Shown here: positions 1 through 8,200 of the stretch, one piece after another | Layout: the number at the start of each line of letters is the position of its first letter | How positions within the stretch are numbered: the first letter of the stretch is position 1 | Source of the DNA: CALBPI01 sp963922335 | GTDB taxonomy: Bacteria > Pseudomonadota > Gammaproteobacteria > Steroidobacterales > Woeseiaceae | DNA length: 64,000 nucleotides | Reading direction: 5' to 3' | NCBI GenBank assembly: GCA_963922335.1 | Contig: CAWUIB010000003.1 | Span: forward strand, 348,007-412,006 | Program-made: the position numbers and the translations under genes | The notes under the pieces: generated by a model | Told to the model about the DNA's origin: nothing | Database searches by the model: none | What the model saw: the letters and a program-made list of their open reading frames with translations, nothing else

Positions 1-61
1 ACGACCGGGACGTCGACGACGGCCGATAAACGCGCAAAATCGCGATTTTGACGAAAACAGG

Positions 62-97
62 CGCCGAACGTTGATCGTTCGGCGTCTGTTTTTGTTT
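62..97 (+). terminator. Rho-independent terminator
   Basis: A perfect 9-bp stem (cgccgaacg at 62-70 with cgttcggcg at 76-84) closes a 5-base loop and is followed by a T-rich tract at 85-97. It would end transcription arriving from upstream, presumably the hydrogenase structural genes, so the maturation operon probably has its own promoter in the following 250 bases. Confidence 0.85.
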
Positions 98-220
98 ACC
101 TGAACAAGAAAGCTTGTCGAATAGACGTGTCATGGTCAATTGACACTGTCTACCCTCTACATCGGCCTAATCTGTTGAATTAAATTGCGTTATCGGAAGG
201 TTGCTTTACAGCTTTTTCCG

Positions 221-236
221 CGGGTGGTTTATTGCT
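221..236 (+). promoter_or_regulatory. Weak candidate sigma-54 promoter
   Basis: The -12 half TTGCT (232-236) is ideal and GG (222-223) sits exactly 10 bases before GC (234-235). The rest of the -24 half (CGGGTGG) matches the consensus TGGCACG poorly. It is mentioned because the operon encodes HoxA, an NtrC-family activator that would need such a promoter. The -12 lies about 110 bases before the hupD start. Confidence 0.25.
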
Positions 237-344
237 TTCCATCCGAAGTGTCTATCCAACATGACATTCGGGTGACGCGCCGGGAGGTAGGGGACGCCTG
301 CCGGCGCCTTTTCTACAACGACGTATCGACTTCGGGGGACGACG

Positions 345-1067
345 ATGCAGTCAGGCGATAACCATCCCAGTCAATCTCGACCGAGCGTGCTGGTGCTCGG
401 CATCGGCAACATTCTCTGGGCCGACGAAGGTTTCGGTGTGCGTGCCGCTGATCATCTGCATCGCCACTGGGCGTTCGACGATTCCGTGACCGTAATGGAT
501 GGTGGCACCCAGGGGATCTACCTGCTCGAACACATTGAGCGTGCCGACATACTCGTCATCCTCGATGCGATCGACTATGGGCTGGACCCGGGAACGATGA
601 AGCTCATCGAAGACGAGGCGGTGCCAAGCTATCTCGGCGCAAAAAAAGTCAGCCTGCACCAGACCGGTTTCCAGGAAGTGCTAGCGATGGCGGATATGCT
701 GGGTCGGATGCCGGAGCGCATTCTTCTGGTGGGCGTGCAGCCGCGCCAGATTGAGGATTTCGGCGGCAGTTTGCACCCGATGATTCGCGACTGCGTGGAA
801 CCGGCAGCATCGGCTGCCGTGGTGTGGTTGCGGAAGTTGGGCGTGCAAGCAGTGCGCCGCGCGCAGCCCCTTGGGCCTGAAGATTCCATTGCCGGCAGCG
901 AGATTGACCAGCAGCGCTATGAGCGGGAACGCCCGACGGCAGCGGACGCCTGTCGTATCGGTGACGAGCGTGTGCTTGATTCGGAGCGCTACCGAGTGGC
1001 TTACCGGCCGGTGTCGGTCGATCCCGGATCCGTCTCAGTGGATGTCGATCATCGAGGCAAGTACTGA
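345..1067 (+). CDS. hupD: [NiFe]-hydrogenase maturation endopeptidase HupD
   Basis: This peptidase removes the C-terminal peptide of the hydrogenase large subunit once the Ni-Fe(CN)2CO centre is in place. The sequence shows the M52 family hallmarks: LGIGNILWADEGFG near the N-terminus with the nickel-sensing Glu/Asp, the DGGTQG loop, an Asp in ILDAIDYG, and a LHQTGFQEVL segment with the metal-ligand His. The recognisable domain ends near residue 167. About 70 further residues, rich in Asp, Glu and Arg, make it around 40 residues longer than usual HupD/HoxM proteins. It is the first gene of the maturation operon; its stop overlaps the next start (TGATG). Confidence 0.93.
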   Translation: MQSGDNHPSQSRPSVLVLGIGNILWADEGFGVRAADHLHRHWAFDDSVTVMDGGTQGIYLLEHIERADILVILDAIDYGLDPGTMKLIEDEAVPSYLGAKKVSLHQTGFQEVLAMADMLGRMPERILLVGVQPRQIEDFGGSLHPMIRDCVEPAASAAVVWLRKLGVQAVRRAQPLGPEDSIAGSEIDQQRYERERPTAADACRIGDERVLDSERYRVAYRPVSVDPGSVSVDVDHRGKY

Positions 1068-1384
1068 TGTGTATCGGAGTACCGATGCAGGTCGTCGAAC
1101 CCGGTGACGGCGTCGCTCTGTGCGATGGCATCGAAGGTCGCCAACAGGTGCTGATGGAACTGGTCGGTGATCAGCCAGTGGGTACATGGGTATTGACGCA
1201 TCTGGGCGCAGCCCGGGAACTCCTTACAGAAGACGCCGCGCACAAAATCAATGACGCCATTCGTGCGGTCAATCTGGTCATGCAGGGAGAGACGAATGTC
1301 GATCACTTGTTTGCCGATCTGATTGATCGGGAGCCGGAACCACCACCATCCATGCTCGCGGCCCAGCGCCAGTCGAAAGCCTGA
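1067..1384 (+). CDS. hupF: HupF, HypC-family hydrogenase chaperone
   Basis: A HypC/HupF-family protein beginning MCIGVPMQV; the Cys just after the initiator Met binds iron and the pre-large subunit in this family. A second, shorter member, HypC, is encoded at 5772-6008. In uptake-hydrogenase operons HupF is the chaperone that stabilises the large subunit during assembly in oxygen, while HypC delivers the Fe(CN)2CO unit. At 105 residues with a Pro-rich tail, and placed between hupD and hupG, this copy is HupF rather than HypC. Its start overlaps the hupD stop, suggesting coupled translation. Confidence 0.9.
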   Translation: MCIGVPMQVVEPGDGVALCDGIEGRQQVLMELVGDQPVGTWVLTHLGAARELLTEDAAHKINDAIRAVNLVMQGETNVDHLFADLIDREPEPPPSMLAAQRQSKA

Positions 1385-1403
1385 GCACCTTACGGAGACT
1401 TCG

Positions 1404-1841
1404 ATGTTTGCACCTGCCATCCAATCCATTATCGATGCCCGGAACTACCCGACGCTTACGCTTGCTGAGGTGGATGAGTTCATCGCCGCCCGCGAGCACG
1501 TCGTTTTGTTTTTCCCGGAGATGATGAAGCCACTGCCAGAGGCAGCCGATGTCGCCGTCATTCTCGGCGAGATTGCGAGATCCTTTGAGGGCCAGCTTGA
1601 AGTTGCCGTCGTTGCGTGGAACGCACAGCGCGACCTGCAACTCCGCTATCGCTTCAACAAGTTCCCCGCGTTGGTCTTCCTTCGACGCGGTGAGTACCTC
1701 GGCGCCATCTCCGGCGTGCTGGACTGGGGCGACTACGTCATCGAAGTCGAGCGATTGCTGGCGGCAGAGCCGTCGGAACCACCACCCATGAATTTGCCTG
1801 GCGGGCGCGGTGTTGCACCCGAGAAAGGAGTGAACCCATGA
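1404..1841 (+). CDS. hupG: HupG/HyaE hydrogenase assembly protein, thioredoxin-like
   Basis: HupG/HyaE proteins have a thioredoxin fold without the redox cysteines and act as chaperones for the Tat-exported hydrogenase small subunit. Here EHVVLFFPEMMKPLPEAADV, the following strand VAVVAWNAQRDLQLRYRF and the cis-Pro region FNKFPALVFLRRGEYLG fit that fold, and there is no CxxC. I chose the ATG at 1404, preceded by CGGAGA, giving 145 residues; a longer frame from 1323 would overlap hupF. The 3' end overlaps the hupH start. Confidence 0.88.
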   Translation: MFAPAIQSIIDARNYPTLTLAEVDEFIAAREHVVLFFPEMMKPLPEAADVAVILGEIARSFEGQLEVAVVAWNAQRDLQLRYRFNKFPALVFLRRGEYLGAISGVLDWGDYVIEVERLLAAEPSEPPPMNLPGGRGVAPEKGVNP

Positions 1842-2695
1842 AAGATCTCGGAATTCCGGTTGTCGTTGAACCGGGCTCGCAGCCGGCCGATGAAGATGGC
1901 GTTGTCATTGACTACATGAAAATGCCGCAGTCGGTTTGGACCTACGATGTGCCCGTAGTTCCAGAGCCCGAAGATGTGGTGGGTTTGGATGAAGGGCTGA
2001 AGGCGCTCACGCTGATCCGCGATTCATTGTCTCGCTACGAGCCAGGCACTTCCGCGGTATCGATCCCACTGGATCACCTCGATCCGAAGAATCGCACGCT
2101 GATTGACCAGGTACTGGGCAACGGCGAGGTGAGCATCGTCTTCGATGGTCCTGTGTCGGCAAGGATTCAAGAATCCGTGCTTACGGGTGTATGGCGGGTG
2201 CAATACGTTGATGACGACGATCAGATCATCGAAGACGTCGTTGAAGTGGCGAGCGTGCCCAAGTTGATTGAGCGCGCAGTATTCACCAACGCTGCTGAAA
2301 ACATTTCTTTCGAAGTCGACGGAATACCGGCGGAGGTTGGAAACGCGCCGGCGATCATGACTGAGATTCAGGACAAACTCGCGGAGTACGCGAAGAGCGG
2401 TGCGGTGCATGTCGTCAACCTGACGCTACTACCCTGCAGCGATGCGGACCTCGATTTCATGGCGACAATGCTCGGTTCCGGGCCGGCCGTCATTCTCTCG
2501 CGTGGCTATGGCAATTGCCGCATCACCAGCACAGGCACACGCAATCTCTGGTGGGTGCAGTTCTTTAATTCGCAGGACACACTGATTCTCAATTCTCTCG
2601 AGGTGTCCGCAGTGCCGGAAGTCGCATGCGCTGCGCCCGAAGATCTGGCAGACAGCGCAGAGCGACTGGATGACATTCTGGAGCTCTACCAGTGA
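1838..2695 (+). CDS. hupH: HupH/HyaF hydrogenase expression protein
   Basis: A 285-residue protein of the HupH/HyaF family, needed for small-subunit maturation and FeS cluster handling in uptake hydrogenases; its exact chemistry is not settled. The C-terminal half has family features such as the HVVNLTLLPCSDADLDFM stretch, SRGYGNCRITST and NLWWVQFFNSQDTLILN. The start overlaps the hupG stop by 4 bases, and it is followed directly by the rubredoxin gene hupI, the standard rhizobial hup gene order. Confidence 0.9.
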   Translation: MKDLGIPVVVEPGSQPADEDGVVIDYMKMPQSVWTYDVPVVPEPEDVVGLDEGLKALTLIRDSLSRYEPGTSAVSIPLDHLDPKNRTLIDQVLGNGEVSIVFDGPVSARIQESVLTGVWRVQYVDDDDQIIEDVVEVASVPKLIERAVFTNAAENISFEVDGIPAEVGNAPAIMTEIQDKLAEYAKSGAVHVVNLTLLPCSDADLDFMATMLGSGPAVILSRGYGNCRITSTGTRNLWWVQFFNSQDTLILNSLEVSAVPEVACAAPEDLADSAERLDDILELYQ

Positions 2696-2913
2696 GCACG
2701 GTATTCCTGCCTGGCTCGTATGGCGGCGACGCCAGCAAACTGACGAACAGCACGCGTCTGGAGTGCAAGATTTGCTGGTATGTCTACGATCCTGCGCAGG
2801 GCGACGACTATTGGCAGATTCCGCCTGGCACACCGTTTAGTGCGCTGCCCGATCACTGGAGCTGTCCTGAATGTGACGGCTTGAAACACGACTTCATGGT
2901 GCTGGAGGACTAG
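2692..2913 (+). CDS. hupI: HupI rubredoxin
   Basis: A 73-residue rubredoxin with both iron-binding knuckles visible: CKIC followed by WYVYDP, and CPEC in the WSCPECDG motif. Rubredoxins in hup operons are thought to supply or protect electrons during FeS assembly of the small subunit under air. It starts with GTG at 2692, overlapping the hupH stop by 4 bases. The N-terminal extension of about 20 residues before the first knuckle is usual for HupI-type rubredoxins. Confidence 0.93.
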   Translation: MSTVFLPGSYGGDASKLTNSTRLECKICWYVYDPAQGDDYWQIPPGTPFSALPDHWSCPECDGLKHDFMVLED

Positions 2914-2917
2914 TGCT

Positions 2918-3433
2918 GTGAATCTCGGTGAAACCACCCAGCGACTCGAGTTTGAGTTCGAACGTATTCACCGCGAACGGATGCACGATGTGCCGATACT
3001 CAACCATGAGCTTTCGGTTGAGGCGGTGGGATTCAAGCCGACCGAGCATGGTGTGCTCGGTGTTCTGATCACGCCCTGGTTCATGAATCTCATGTTGTTG
3101 CCGGACGAGGATCATGACTTCGACGAAGATGTGCCTGGCAAAACCGTATCGGTGCCGCTGCCCGCAGGAGTGGTCGACTTTATTGCGGCCCACGAGGAGG
3201 CGATCGGCAGCTACCGAATGTGCTCGCTGTACTCGCCGGTGTTTGAATTCGCGGATCAGGATGCCGCAACAGAAACCGCGAGTGCAGTGATGGAAGGCAT
3301 TTTCTCAGACCCTGTTGAGCCGGAGCCTGAGGAGACATTTTCACTGGTTGATGAACCGGAGACACCCCCACCGGCCAAGCCGACCAAAGTGTCGCGCCGC
3401 GCGTTGTTTCGCAGCCTTGCTGGGGTGGACTGA
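2918..3433 (+). CDS. hupJ: HupJ/HybE hydrogenase assembly chaperone
   Basis: A HybE-family protein (171 residues). The core PTEHGVLGVLITPWFMNLML is characteristic, followed by LYSPVFEFADQDAATETA. HybE chaperones bind the large or small subunit and coordinate assembly with Tat export. The last 50 residues are acidic and proline-rich, ending in a basic SRRALFRS segment. It starts with GTG at 2918, 4 bases after hupI, and is followed 2 bases later by hupK. Confidence 0.88.
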   Translation: MNLGETTQRLEFEFERIHRERMHDVPILNHELSVEAVGFKPTEHGVLGVLITPWFMNLMLLPDEDHDFDEDVPGKTVSVPLPAGVVDFIAAHEEAIGSYRMCSLYSPVFEFADQDAATETASAVMEGIFSDPVEPEPEETFSLVDEPETPPPAKPTKVSRRALFRSLAGVD

Positions 3434-3435
3434 CG

Positions 3436-4596
3436 ATGGCCGTACCTGGCATCAACATCAGTTGTTCGGCGGAGGCGGGCGTGCGGCCCGACATTCGGAT
3501 TGGTCGCCCGGTGCACGCATCCAAAGTGTTACACGGCCAAACGCCGGACCAGGTGCTCGAGTCGATACAGCGGTTGTATCGCGTCTGTGGCGTTGCTCAG
3601 ACTGCGCTGGCGATGAATGTGCTTGAAACAGCGCGTGGTGGATCAATCGATCATGATGAAGCGGTCGTACATGGCGTGCTTGTGCGGTTTGAGATGGCGC
3701 GCGAGCAACTTTGGCGCATGTTGTTCGACTGGGCACGAATCTGTGGTGTTGCTGCGGCGCGAGATGCGATTCGCTTCATGCAGAATCTCGTCCCTGAAGC
3801 GACGATCTGTGCCTATTCTGAGTCACCCTTCATTACGCGCTCGCCACCGAGGATCAAGCGGGCAGAGTTGGAGGATCTCCTCCGGCGTCTGGACCGTGTG
3901 CTCGAAATGCATATCTTCGGTGCGACGCCGGAGTTCTTTCTGAGCCTGTCGGGCGTCGCTGCGCTCGAACGATTTGCCGAACAGCGGCGCGGCATTGTCC
4001 CTGCAATGCTGTTGTTGCTGGCGCGTCGCGGGTGGCAGTCGAGTGCCGCGACCAATAGTGGGTTTCTGCCCGCATTGCCAGCCGATGCGCTTGACGGTCG
4101 GTTGGTGAACGGTGTCGCGGATCGATTTGTCGAACGCCCGGACTGGCTCGGCTCGGCGTGCGAGACATCACCGTTCGAACGGCAGCGAAATTCCGAACTC
4201 GTCTGGGCGGTAATCTCTGCATACGGGCCTGGGCTCTATGCTCGGGTGGTAGCGGCAGCACGAGAACTGGCTGAGACATCAACCGTTATCCGCGAGTGTT
4301 TGGATGGCGGCGTTGTCGACGGCCTGTCCTGCGATGCGATGGGCGATGGCAAAGCGATTGCGCATATCGAAGCGGCGCGTGGACGTCTCGTGCATCGAGT
4401 GGAGATCGATGACGCGGATCGCGTAATCGACTACCGAACCGTGGCGCCCACCGAGTGGAATTTCCATCCCCACGGTGTCGTCGCCGACGGGCTGATGAAT
4501 GCCGCCGAGGAAGATTGCGACGGCTTTGAGCAGCGGGCAAATCTGTTGGTCACTCTGCTAGATCCTTGCGTGGGCTATTCGCTGGAGGTGCAGTAA
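3436..4596 (+). CDS. hupK: HupK hydrogenase expression protein (large-subunit-like)
   Basis: A 386-residue HupK/HoxV-type protein, a distant relative of the hydrogenase large subunit thought to act as a scaffold on which the Fe(CN)2CO unit is handled. The C-terminal LLDPCVGY resembles the DPCxxC motif of true large subunits but lacks the second Cys, and the N-terminal CxxC pair is absent, as expected for a scaffold and not an enzyme. It sits between hupJ and hypA and its TAA stop overlaps the hypA ATG. Confidence 0.85.
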   Translation: MAVPGINISCSAEAGVRPDIRIGRPVHASKVLHGQTPDQVLESIQRLYRVCGVAQTALAMNVLETARGGSIDHDEAVVHGVLVRFEMAREQLWRMLFDWARICGVAAARDAIRFMQNLVPEATICAYSESPFITRSPPRIKRAELEDLLRRLDRVLEMHIFGATPEFFLSLSGVAALERFAEQRRGIVPAMLLLLARRGWQSSAATNSGFLPALPADALDGRLVNGVADRFVERPDWLGSACETSPFERQRNSELVWAVISAYGPGLYARVVAAARELAETSTVIRECLDGGVVDGLSCDAMGDGKAIAHIEAARGRLVHRVEIDDADRVIDYRTVAPTEWNFHPHGVVADGLMNAAEEDCDGFEQRANLLVTLLDPCVGYSLEVQ

Positions 4597-4937
4597 TGCA
4601 CGAAATGGCGTTGTCCGAGAGTGTGTTGTCGATGATCGAGTCATCTGCTCGGCAGCAGGGATTTTCGCGCGTTATTGGCGTCCATCTTGCGGTGGGTCAA
4701 CTCGCTGGCGTGGACATCGATGCGCTGCGCTTCAGCTTCGATGCAGTGACGCGAGGCACGCTCGCCAACGATGCGCAGCTAGAGATCTCTCCTGTACCGG
4801 GAGAAGCCTGGTGCATGCCTTGCGGCTGCACTGTTCAGTTACCCAGTCGTGTCGAACCTTGCCCGCGTTGCGGCAGCCATCAGCTGCAGGTAACCGGTGG
4901 TGACGACATGCTACTCAAGTCTTTGGAGGTCGAGTGA
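4596..4937 (+). CDS. hypA: HypA nickel-insertion metallochaperone
   Basis: HypA delivers nickel to the hydrogenase large subunit together with HypB. The protein begins MHEMALSESV, with the nickel-binding His2, and has the zinc site formed by CMPC and CPRC. At 113 residues it has normal length. The start at 4596 is set by the conserved MHE; a longer frame would add ten non-conserved residues. Start and stop overlap the neighbouring genes, consistent with translational coupling. Confidence 0.95.
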   Translation: MHEMALSESVLSMIESSARQQGFSRVIGVHLAVGQLAGVDIDALRFSFDAVTRGTLANDAQLEISPVPGEAWCMPCGCTVQLPSRVEPCPRCGSHQLQVTGGDDMLLKSLEVE

Positions 4938-5770
4938 TGTGTACCGTTTGTGGTTGTGATGGCGAGGATCAATCCATCGAGTCAGCGGAGTCCGAAACAC
5001 ACGAGCATGAGCATGGGCACTCCCACGATCACGCGCATACCCATGATGGTGTTGTGCACTACGGCCTTGGGCCCGCGCACGCGCACGCGCCCGGAATGTC
5101 GCAGGCGCGCATGGTCGAGGTCGAGCAGAACATTCTTTCCAAGAACAACGAATACGCGAGAAACAACCGTCAGTGGTTAGGTGAGCGCGGTGTGTTGGCG
5201 ATTAACATGTTGTCGTCACCCGGCTCAGGCAAGACGACTTTGTTGACGCGCACCATTACGGATCTTGGTGCAAATACCTTGGTCAGCGTCATCGAAGGCG
5301 ATCAGCAGACGGCGAACGATGCTGACCGTATCCGCGCGACCGGCGCACGAGCGATTCAGATCAATACCGGTAAGGGATGCCACCTTGATGGGCATATGGT
5401 CGGCCACGCACTGGAGACGCTCTCGCCGGACACGGACAGCGTTCTGTTCATCGAAAATGTCGGCAATCTCGTTTGCCCCTCCGCGTTCGATCTGGGGGAG
5501 CGCTTCCGAGTGGTGATTCTCTCGGTGACCGAAGGCGAGGATAAGCCGCTGAAGTACCCCGACATGTTCGCGACCGCAGATCTGATGTTGTTGAACAAGG
5601 CCGACTTGCTGCCGTATCTGGACTTCGATGTCGACGCCTGTATTGAGAATGCACGACGCATTAATCCGAATCTCGATGTGCTGCAGGTATCCGCGACAAA
5701 AGGTGATGGCATGCAGCGTTGGTACGACTGGATACAGGCGGCCAGAACGCTCGCGCGGGTGAGCGCCTGA
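4937..5770 (+). CDS. hypB: HypB GTPase, nickel storage/insertion
   Basis: HypB hydrolyses GTP to drive nickel transfer from HypA to the large subunit. The N-terminus carries the high-affinity nickel motif (CTVCGC), then a His-rich stretch around residues 27-55 for nickel storage. A SIMIBI GTPase domain follows with P-loop SPGSGKTT (about residue 95), EGDQQT, the metal-site segment ENVGNLVCP, and LNKADLLP. The ATG at 4937 overlaps the hypA TGA; an in-frame GTG at 4934 would add one residue. The 277-residue length is normal for a His-rich HypB. Confidence 0.95.
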   Translation: MCTVCGCDGEDQSIESAESETHEHEHGHSHDHAHTHDGVVHYGLGPAHAHAPGMSQARMVEVEQNILSKNNEYARNNRQWLGERGVLAINMLSSPGSGKTTLLTRTITDLGANTLVSVIEGDQQTANDADRIRATGARAIQINTGKGCHLDGHMVGHALETLSPDTDSVLFIENVGNLVCPSAFDLGERFRVVILSVTEGEDKPLKYPDMFATADLMLLNKADLLPYLDFDVDACIENARRINPNLDVLQVSATKGDGMQRWYDWIQAARTLARVSA

Positions 5771-5771
5771 T

Positions 5772-6008
5772 ATGTGTCTTGCGGTTCCAGCACGTGTTGT
5801 TGATATCGATGCAGTTTCAGACGCTGCAACGATCGAACTCGGTGAAGTGCGAAAGGACGTCTCGCTTGCCTTGGTCGACGACGTTCGGATCGACGATTTT
5901 GTTTTGATTCACGTGGGGTACGCGCTCAGCAAGACTTCCACGGAAGAGGCGGATCGGACACTCGCCCTGATGGAGGCTGCGGGAATCGTAGCGGAGGACA
6001 ACCTGTGA
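5772..6008 (+). CDS. hypC: HypC, Fe(CN)2CO transfer chaperone
   Basis: A 78-residue HypC starting MCLAVPARVV with the essential Cys2. It forms a complex with HypD that carries the iron with its cyanide and CO ligands. It lies one base after hypB and overlaps the GTG start of hypD by 4 bases, as expected for partners made in step. It is the second HypC-family gene in the operon, the other being hupF. Confidence 0.95.
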   Translation: MCLAVPARVVDIDAVSDAATIELGEVRKDVSLALVDDVRIDDFVLIHVGYALSKTSTEEADRTLALMEAAGIVAEDNL

Positions 6009-7153
6009 AGTATGTCGATGAATTTCGTCGTCAGGACGTTGCAAGCCGACTGCGTGATGCGATTGCCGAGGCTGCCGACACCGATCGCCAGTATCGATTG
6101 ATGGAATTTTGCGGCGGTCACACGCATGCGATCTTCCGTTACGGCGTTCAGGATCTCATGCCGGATAACGTCAGTTTTGTGCACGGTCCGGGTTGTCCGG
6201 TTTGCGTCCTTCCCATGGGAAGAATCGACAACGCAATCAAGCTTGCGGTCGAAGACGAGGTGATCCTTTGCATCTACGGTGATTTGCTGCGAGTCCCCGG
6301 AAGCGGGCGAACCAGTCTCATGAAAGTGAAGGCGTCGGGCGGTGACGTTCGTATGGTGTACTCCACCCAGGATGCGCTGCAGATCGCCCGGGATAACCCG
6401 ACGCGCGAGGTGGTGTTTTTCGCCATCGGATTCGAGACCACCACACCGGCGACGGCAGTCGCACTACAACAGGCAAGACGGGAGCGCTTGGAGAACTTCA
6501 GCGTCTTCTGTAACCACGTACTGACACCGGCAGCGATTCAGAACATTCTCGAGTCCCCCGAGGTACGTCGCATCGGGTCGGTGCAGATCGATGGATTCTT
6601 CGGACCATCGCACGTCAGTTCGATCATCGGAAGCCAGCCCTACGAGTTTTTCGCTCGCGAGTATCAAAAGCCGGTAGTGATTGCCGGTTTTGAGCCACTG
6701 GACGTGATGCAAGCGGCACTGATGTTGATCAGTCAGCTCAATGACGGCCGTTTCGAAGTTGAGAATCAATACATCCGAGTGGTCACTCGTGAGGGCAATC
6801 AAAAAGCACAGAAATTGGTTGGAGAGACCTTCGACTTGCGGCGTGAGTTCGAATGGCGTGGTTTGGGTCTGGTGCCCTACAGTGCGCTCTCCATAAAACC
6901 GGAGTTCGCGACCTGGGATGCAGAGACACGCTTTGATGTTCCACCGATTGCTGCGAGCGACGTCAAAGGTTGCGAGTGCCCATCCATCCTGCGCGGTGCG
7001 GCGAGACCAACCGACTGCAAACTCTTTGATGTTGTCTGTACTCCCGAGAATCCGATGGGTTCCTGCATGGTGTCTTCGGAAGGTGCGTGCGCCGCTTACT
7101 ACAGCTACGGACGATTCCGTCAAGACGCCCCGAAACCGGAGGTGGCCGCATGA
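6005..7153 (+). CDS. hypD: HypD hydrogenase Fe(CN)2CO scaffold
   Basis: HypD holds a [4Fe-4S] cluster and is the scaffold on which the Fe(CN)2CO moiety is built. Diagnostic motifs are present: FCGGHTHAI, HGPGCPVCVLP and FAIGFETTTPATA, and a C-terminal Cys-rich region (GCECPSILRG, then further Cys near VCTP and GSCMVSSEGAC) that binds the cluster. The GTG start at 6005 overlaps hypC and the stop overlaps the hypE ATG at 7150. Length, 382 residues, is typical. Confidence 0.96.
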   Translation: MKYVDEFRRQDVASRLRDAIAEAADTDRQYRLMEFCGGHTHAIFRYGVQDLMPDNVSFVHGPGCPVCVLPMGRIDNAIKLAVEDEVILCIYGDLLRVPGSGRTSLMKVKASGGDVRMVYSTQDALQIARDNPTREVVFFAIGFETTTPATAVALQQARRERLENFSVFCNHVLTPAAIQNILESPEVRRIGSVQIDGFFGPSHVSSIIGSQPYEFFAREYQKPVVIAGFEPLDVMQAALMLISQLNDGRFEVENQYIRVVTREGNQKAQKLVGETFDLRREFEWRGLGLVPYSALSIKPEFATWDAETRFDVPPIAASDVKGCECPSILRGAARPTDCKLFDVVCTPENPMGSCMVSSEGACAAYYSYGRFRQDAPKPEVAA

Positions 7154-8199
7154 GCGCAGCAGTTCGGCGATTCCCCGTGCGACTCGATATGCGACGTGGC
7201 TTCATCGACATGAGTCATGGTGGCGGCGGGCGCGCAATGGCACAGCTGATCGATGAGCTGTTTCTGAAGTACTTCGATAATCCGTACCTGAGACAGGGTA
7301 ACGATCAAGCGACGTTCGCTGTTGAAGCAGGCCGGATGGTCATGAGCGTTGATGGGCATGTCATCTCCCCCCTGTTCTTTCCCGGTGGCAATATAGGTTC
7401 ACTTGCGGTGCACGGCACCGTCAATGATGTGGCGATGTCCGGGGCAAAACCGTTGCATCTTTCCGCTGGCTTCATTATCGAAGAGGGGTTCCCGCTCTCC
7501 GATCTTGAGCGCATCGTGAAGAGTATGGCCGAAGCTGCGCGGGACGCAGACGTCACCATCGTCGCTGGCGATACCAAGGTCGTCGAAAGAGGCAACGGCG
7601 ATGGGGTGTTCATCACAACCACCGGTGTTGGTGTCATTCCGCACGGGATCGAGATTTCTGGTGATCGCGCTGCGCCGGGCGATCGCGTGATCGTGAGCGG
7701 CACGCTCGGGGATCACGGAGTGACGATCATGTCGAGCCGTGAGAATCTGACCTTTGATACGTCGATCACTTCCGATTCAGCTTCGTTACACGGGTTGGTT
7801 GCAGCACTAATTCACGCAGTACCCGATGTTCATTGTCTGAGGGATCCCACACGAGGCGGATTGGCTACGGCACTGAACGAAATCGCGTTGCAGTCTGGTG
7901 TGGGCATGTCCCTCACCGAGACGGCGATCCCAATCCGACCCGCTGTTAACGCCGCCTGTGAGTTACTCGGTCTGGACCCGCTCTACATCGCCAACGAAGG
8001 CAAACTCGTGTGCGTGTGCCCGGAAGAACATGCCGAAGCGGCACTCAGCGCGCTGCGTGCCCATCCGCTGGGTGAGCACGCTGCCATCATCGGCGAGGTC
8101 ACCAAAGACCCCAACAGTCTTGTGCAAATGAAAACAGACTTTGGCGGGAGTCGCGTGCTCGACTGGCTGTCAGGTGAGCAGCTCCCAAGGATTTGTTGA
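7150..8199 (+). CDS. hypE: HypE, thiocyanate-forming maturation factor
   Basis: HypE dehydrates the carbamoyl group placed by HypF on its C-terminal Cys and hands over cyanide for the iron. The protein ends PRIC, the universal reactive tail. The PurM-like ATP-binding parts are visible (MSHGGGGRAM, GNDQATFAVEAGRMVMSVDG, VAGDTKVV, LRDPTRGG, NEGKLV). Start at 7150 overlaps the hypD stop (ATGA). A longer in-frame extension would overlap hypD by about 65 bases and is not needed. Confidence 0.96.
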   Translation: MSAAVRRFPVRLDMRRGFIDMSHGGGGRAMAQLIDELFLKYFDNPYLRQGNDQATFAVEAGRMVMSVDGHVISPLFFPGGNIGSLAVHGTVNDVAMSGAKPLHLSAGFIIEEGFPLSDLERIVKSMAEAARDADVTIVAGDTKVVERGNGDGVFITTTGVGVIPHGIEISGDRAAPGDRVIVSGTLGDHGVTIMSSRENLTFDTSITSDSASLHGLVAALIHAVPDVHCLRDPTRGGLATALNEIALQSGVGMSLTETAIPIRPAVNAACELLGLDPLYIANEGKLVCVCPEEHAEAALSALRAHPLGEHAAIIGEVTKDPNSLVQMKTDFGGSRVLDWLSGEQLPRIC

Positions 8200-8200
8200 T

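Larger units (their letters stand above)
1..344. other. Non-coding leader before the hydrogenase maturation operon
   Basis: No convincing gene starts here. One plus-strand frame is open from base 3 and stops with TAA at 27-29, so these bases could be the last codons of an upstream gene, perhaps from the hydrogenase structural operon; this is too short to judge. A perfect 16-base palindrome lies at 35-50 and a strong terminator at 62-97. Bases 98-344 carry no gene that I can see. They contain an isolated TTGACA hexamer at 140-145 without a matching -10, and a weak -24/-12 candidate at 221-236. Confidence 0.5.

Noticed and set aside
35..50. Perfect palindrome caaaatcgcgattttg
   Set aside because: It is not followed by Ts so is not a terminator, and it occurs only once, so no operator role can be supported.
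140..145. TTGACA hexamer, possible sigma-70 -35 box
   Set aside because: No -10-like hexamer lies at 16-18 bases; the nearest, TAATCT at 168, is 22 bases away.
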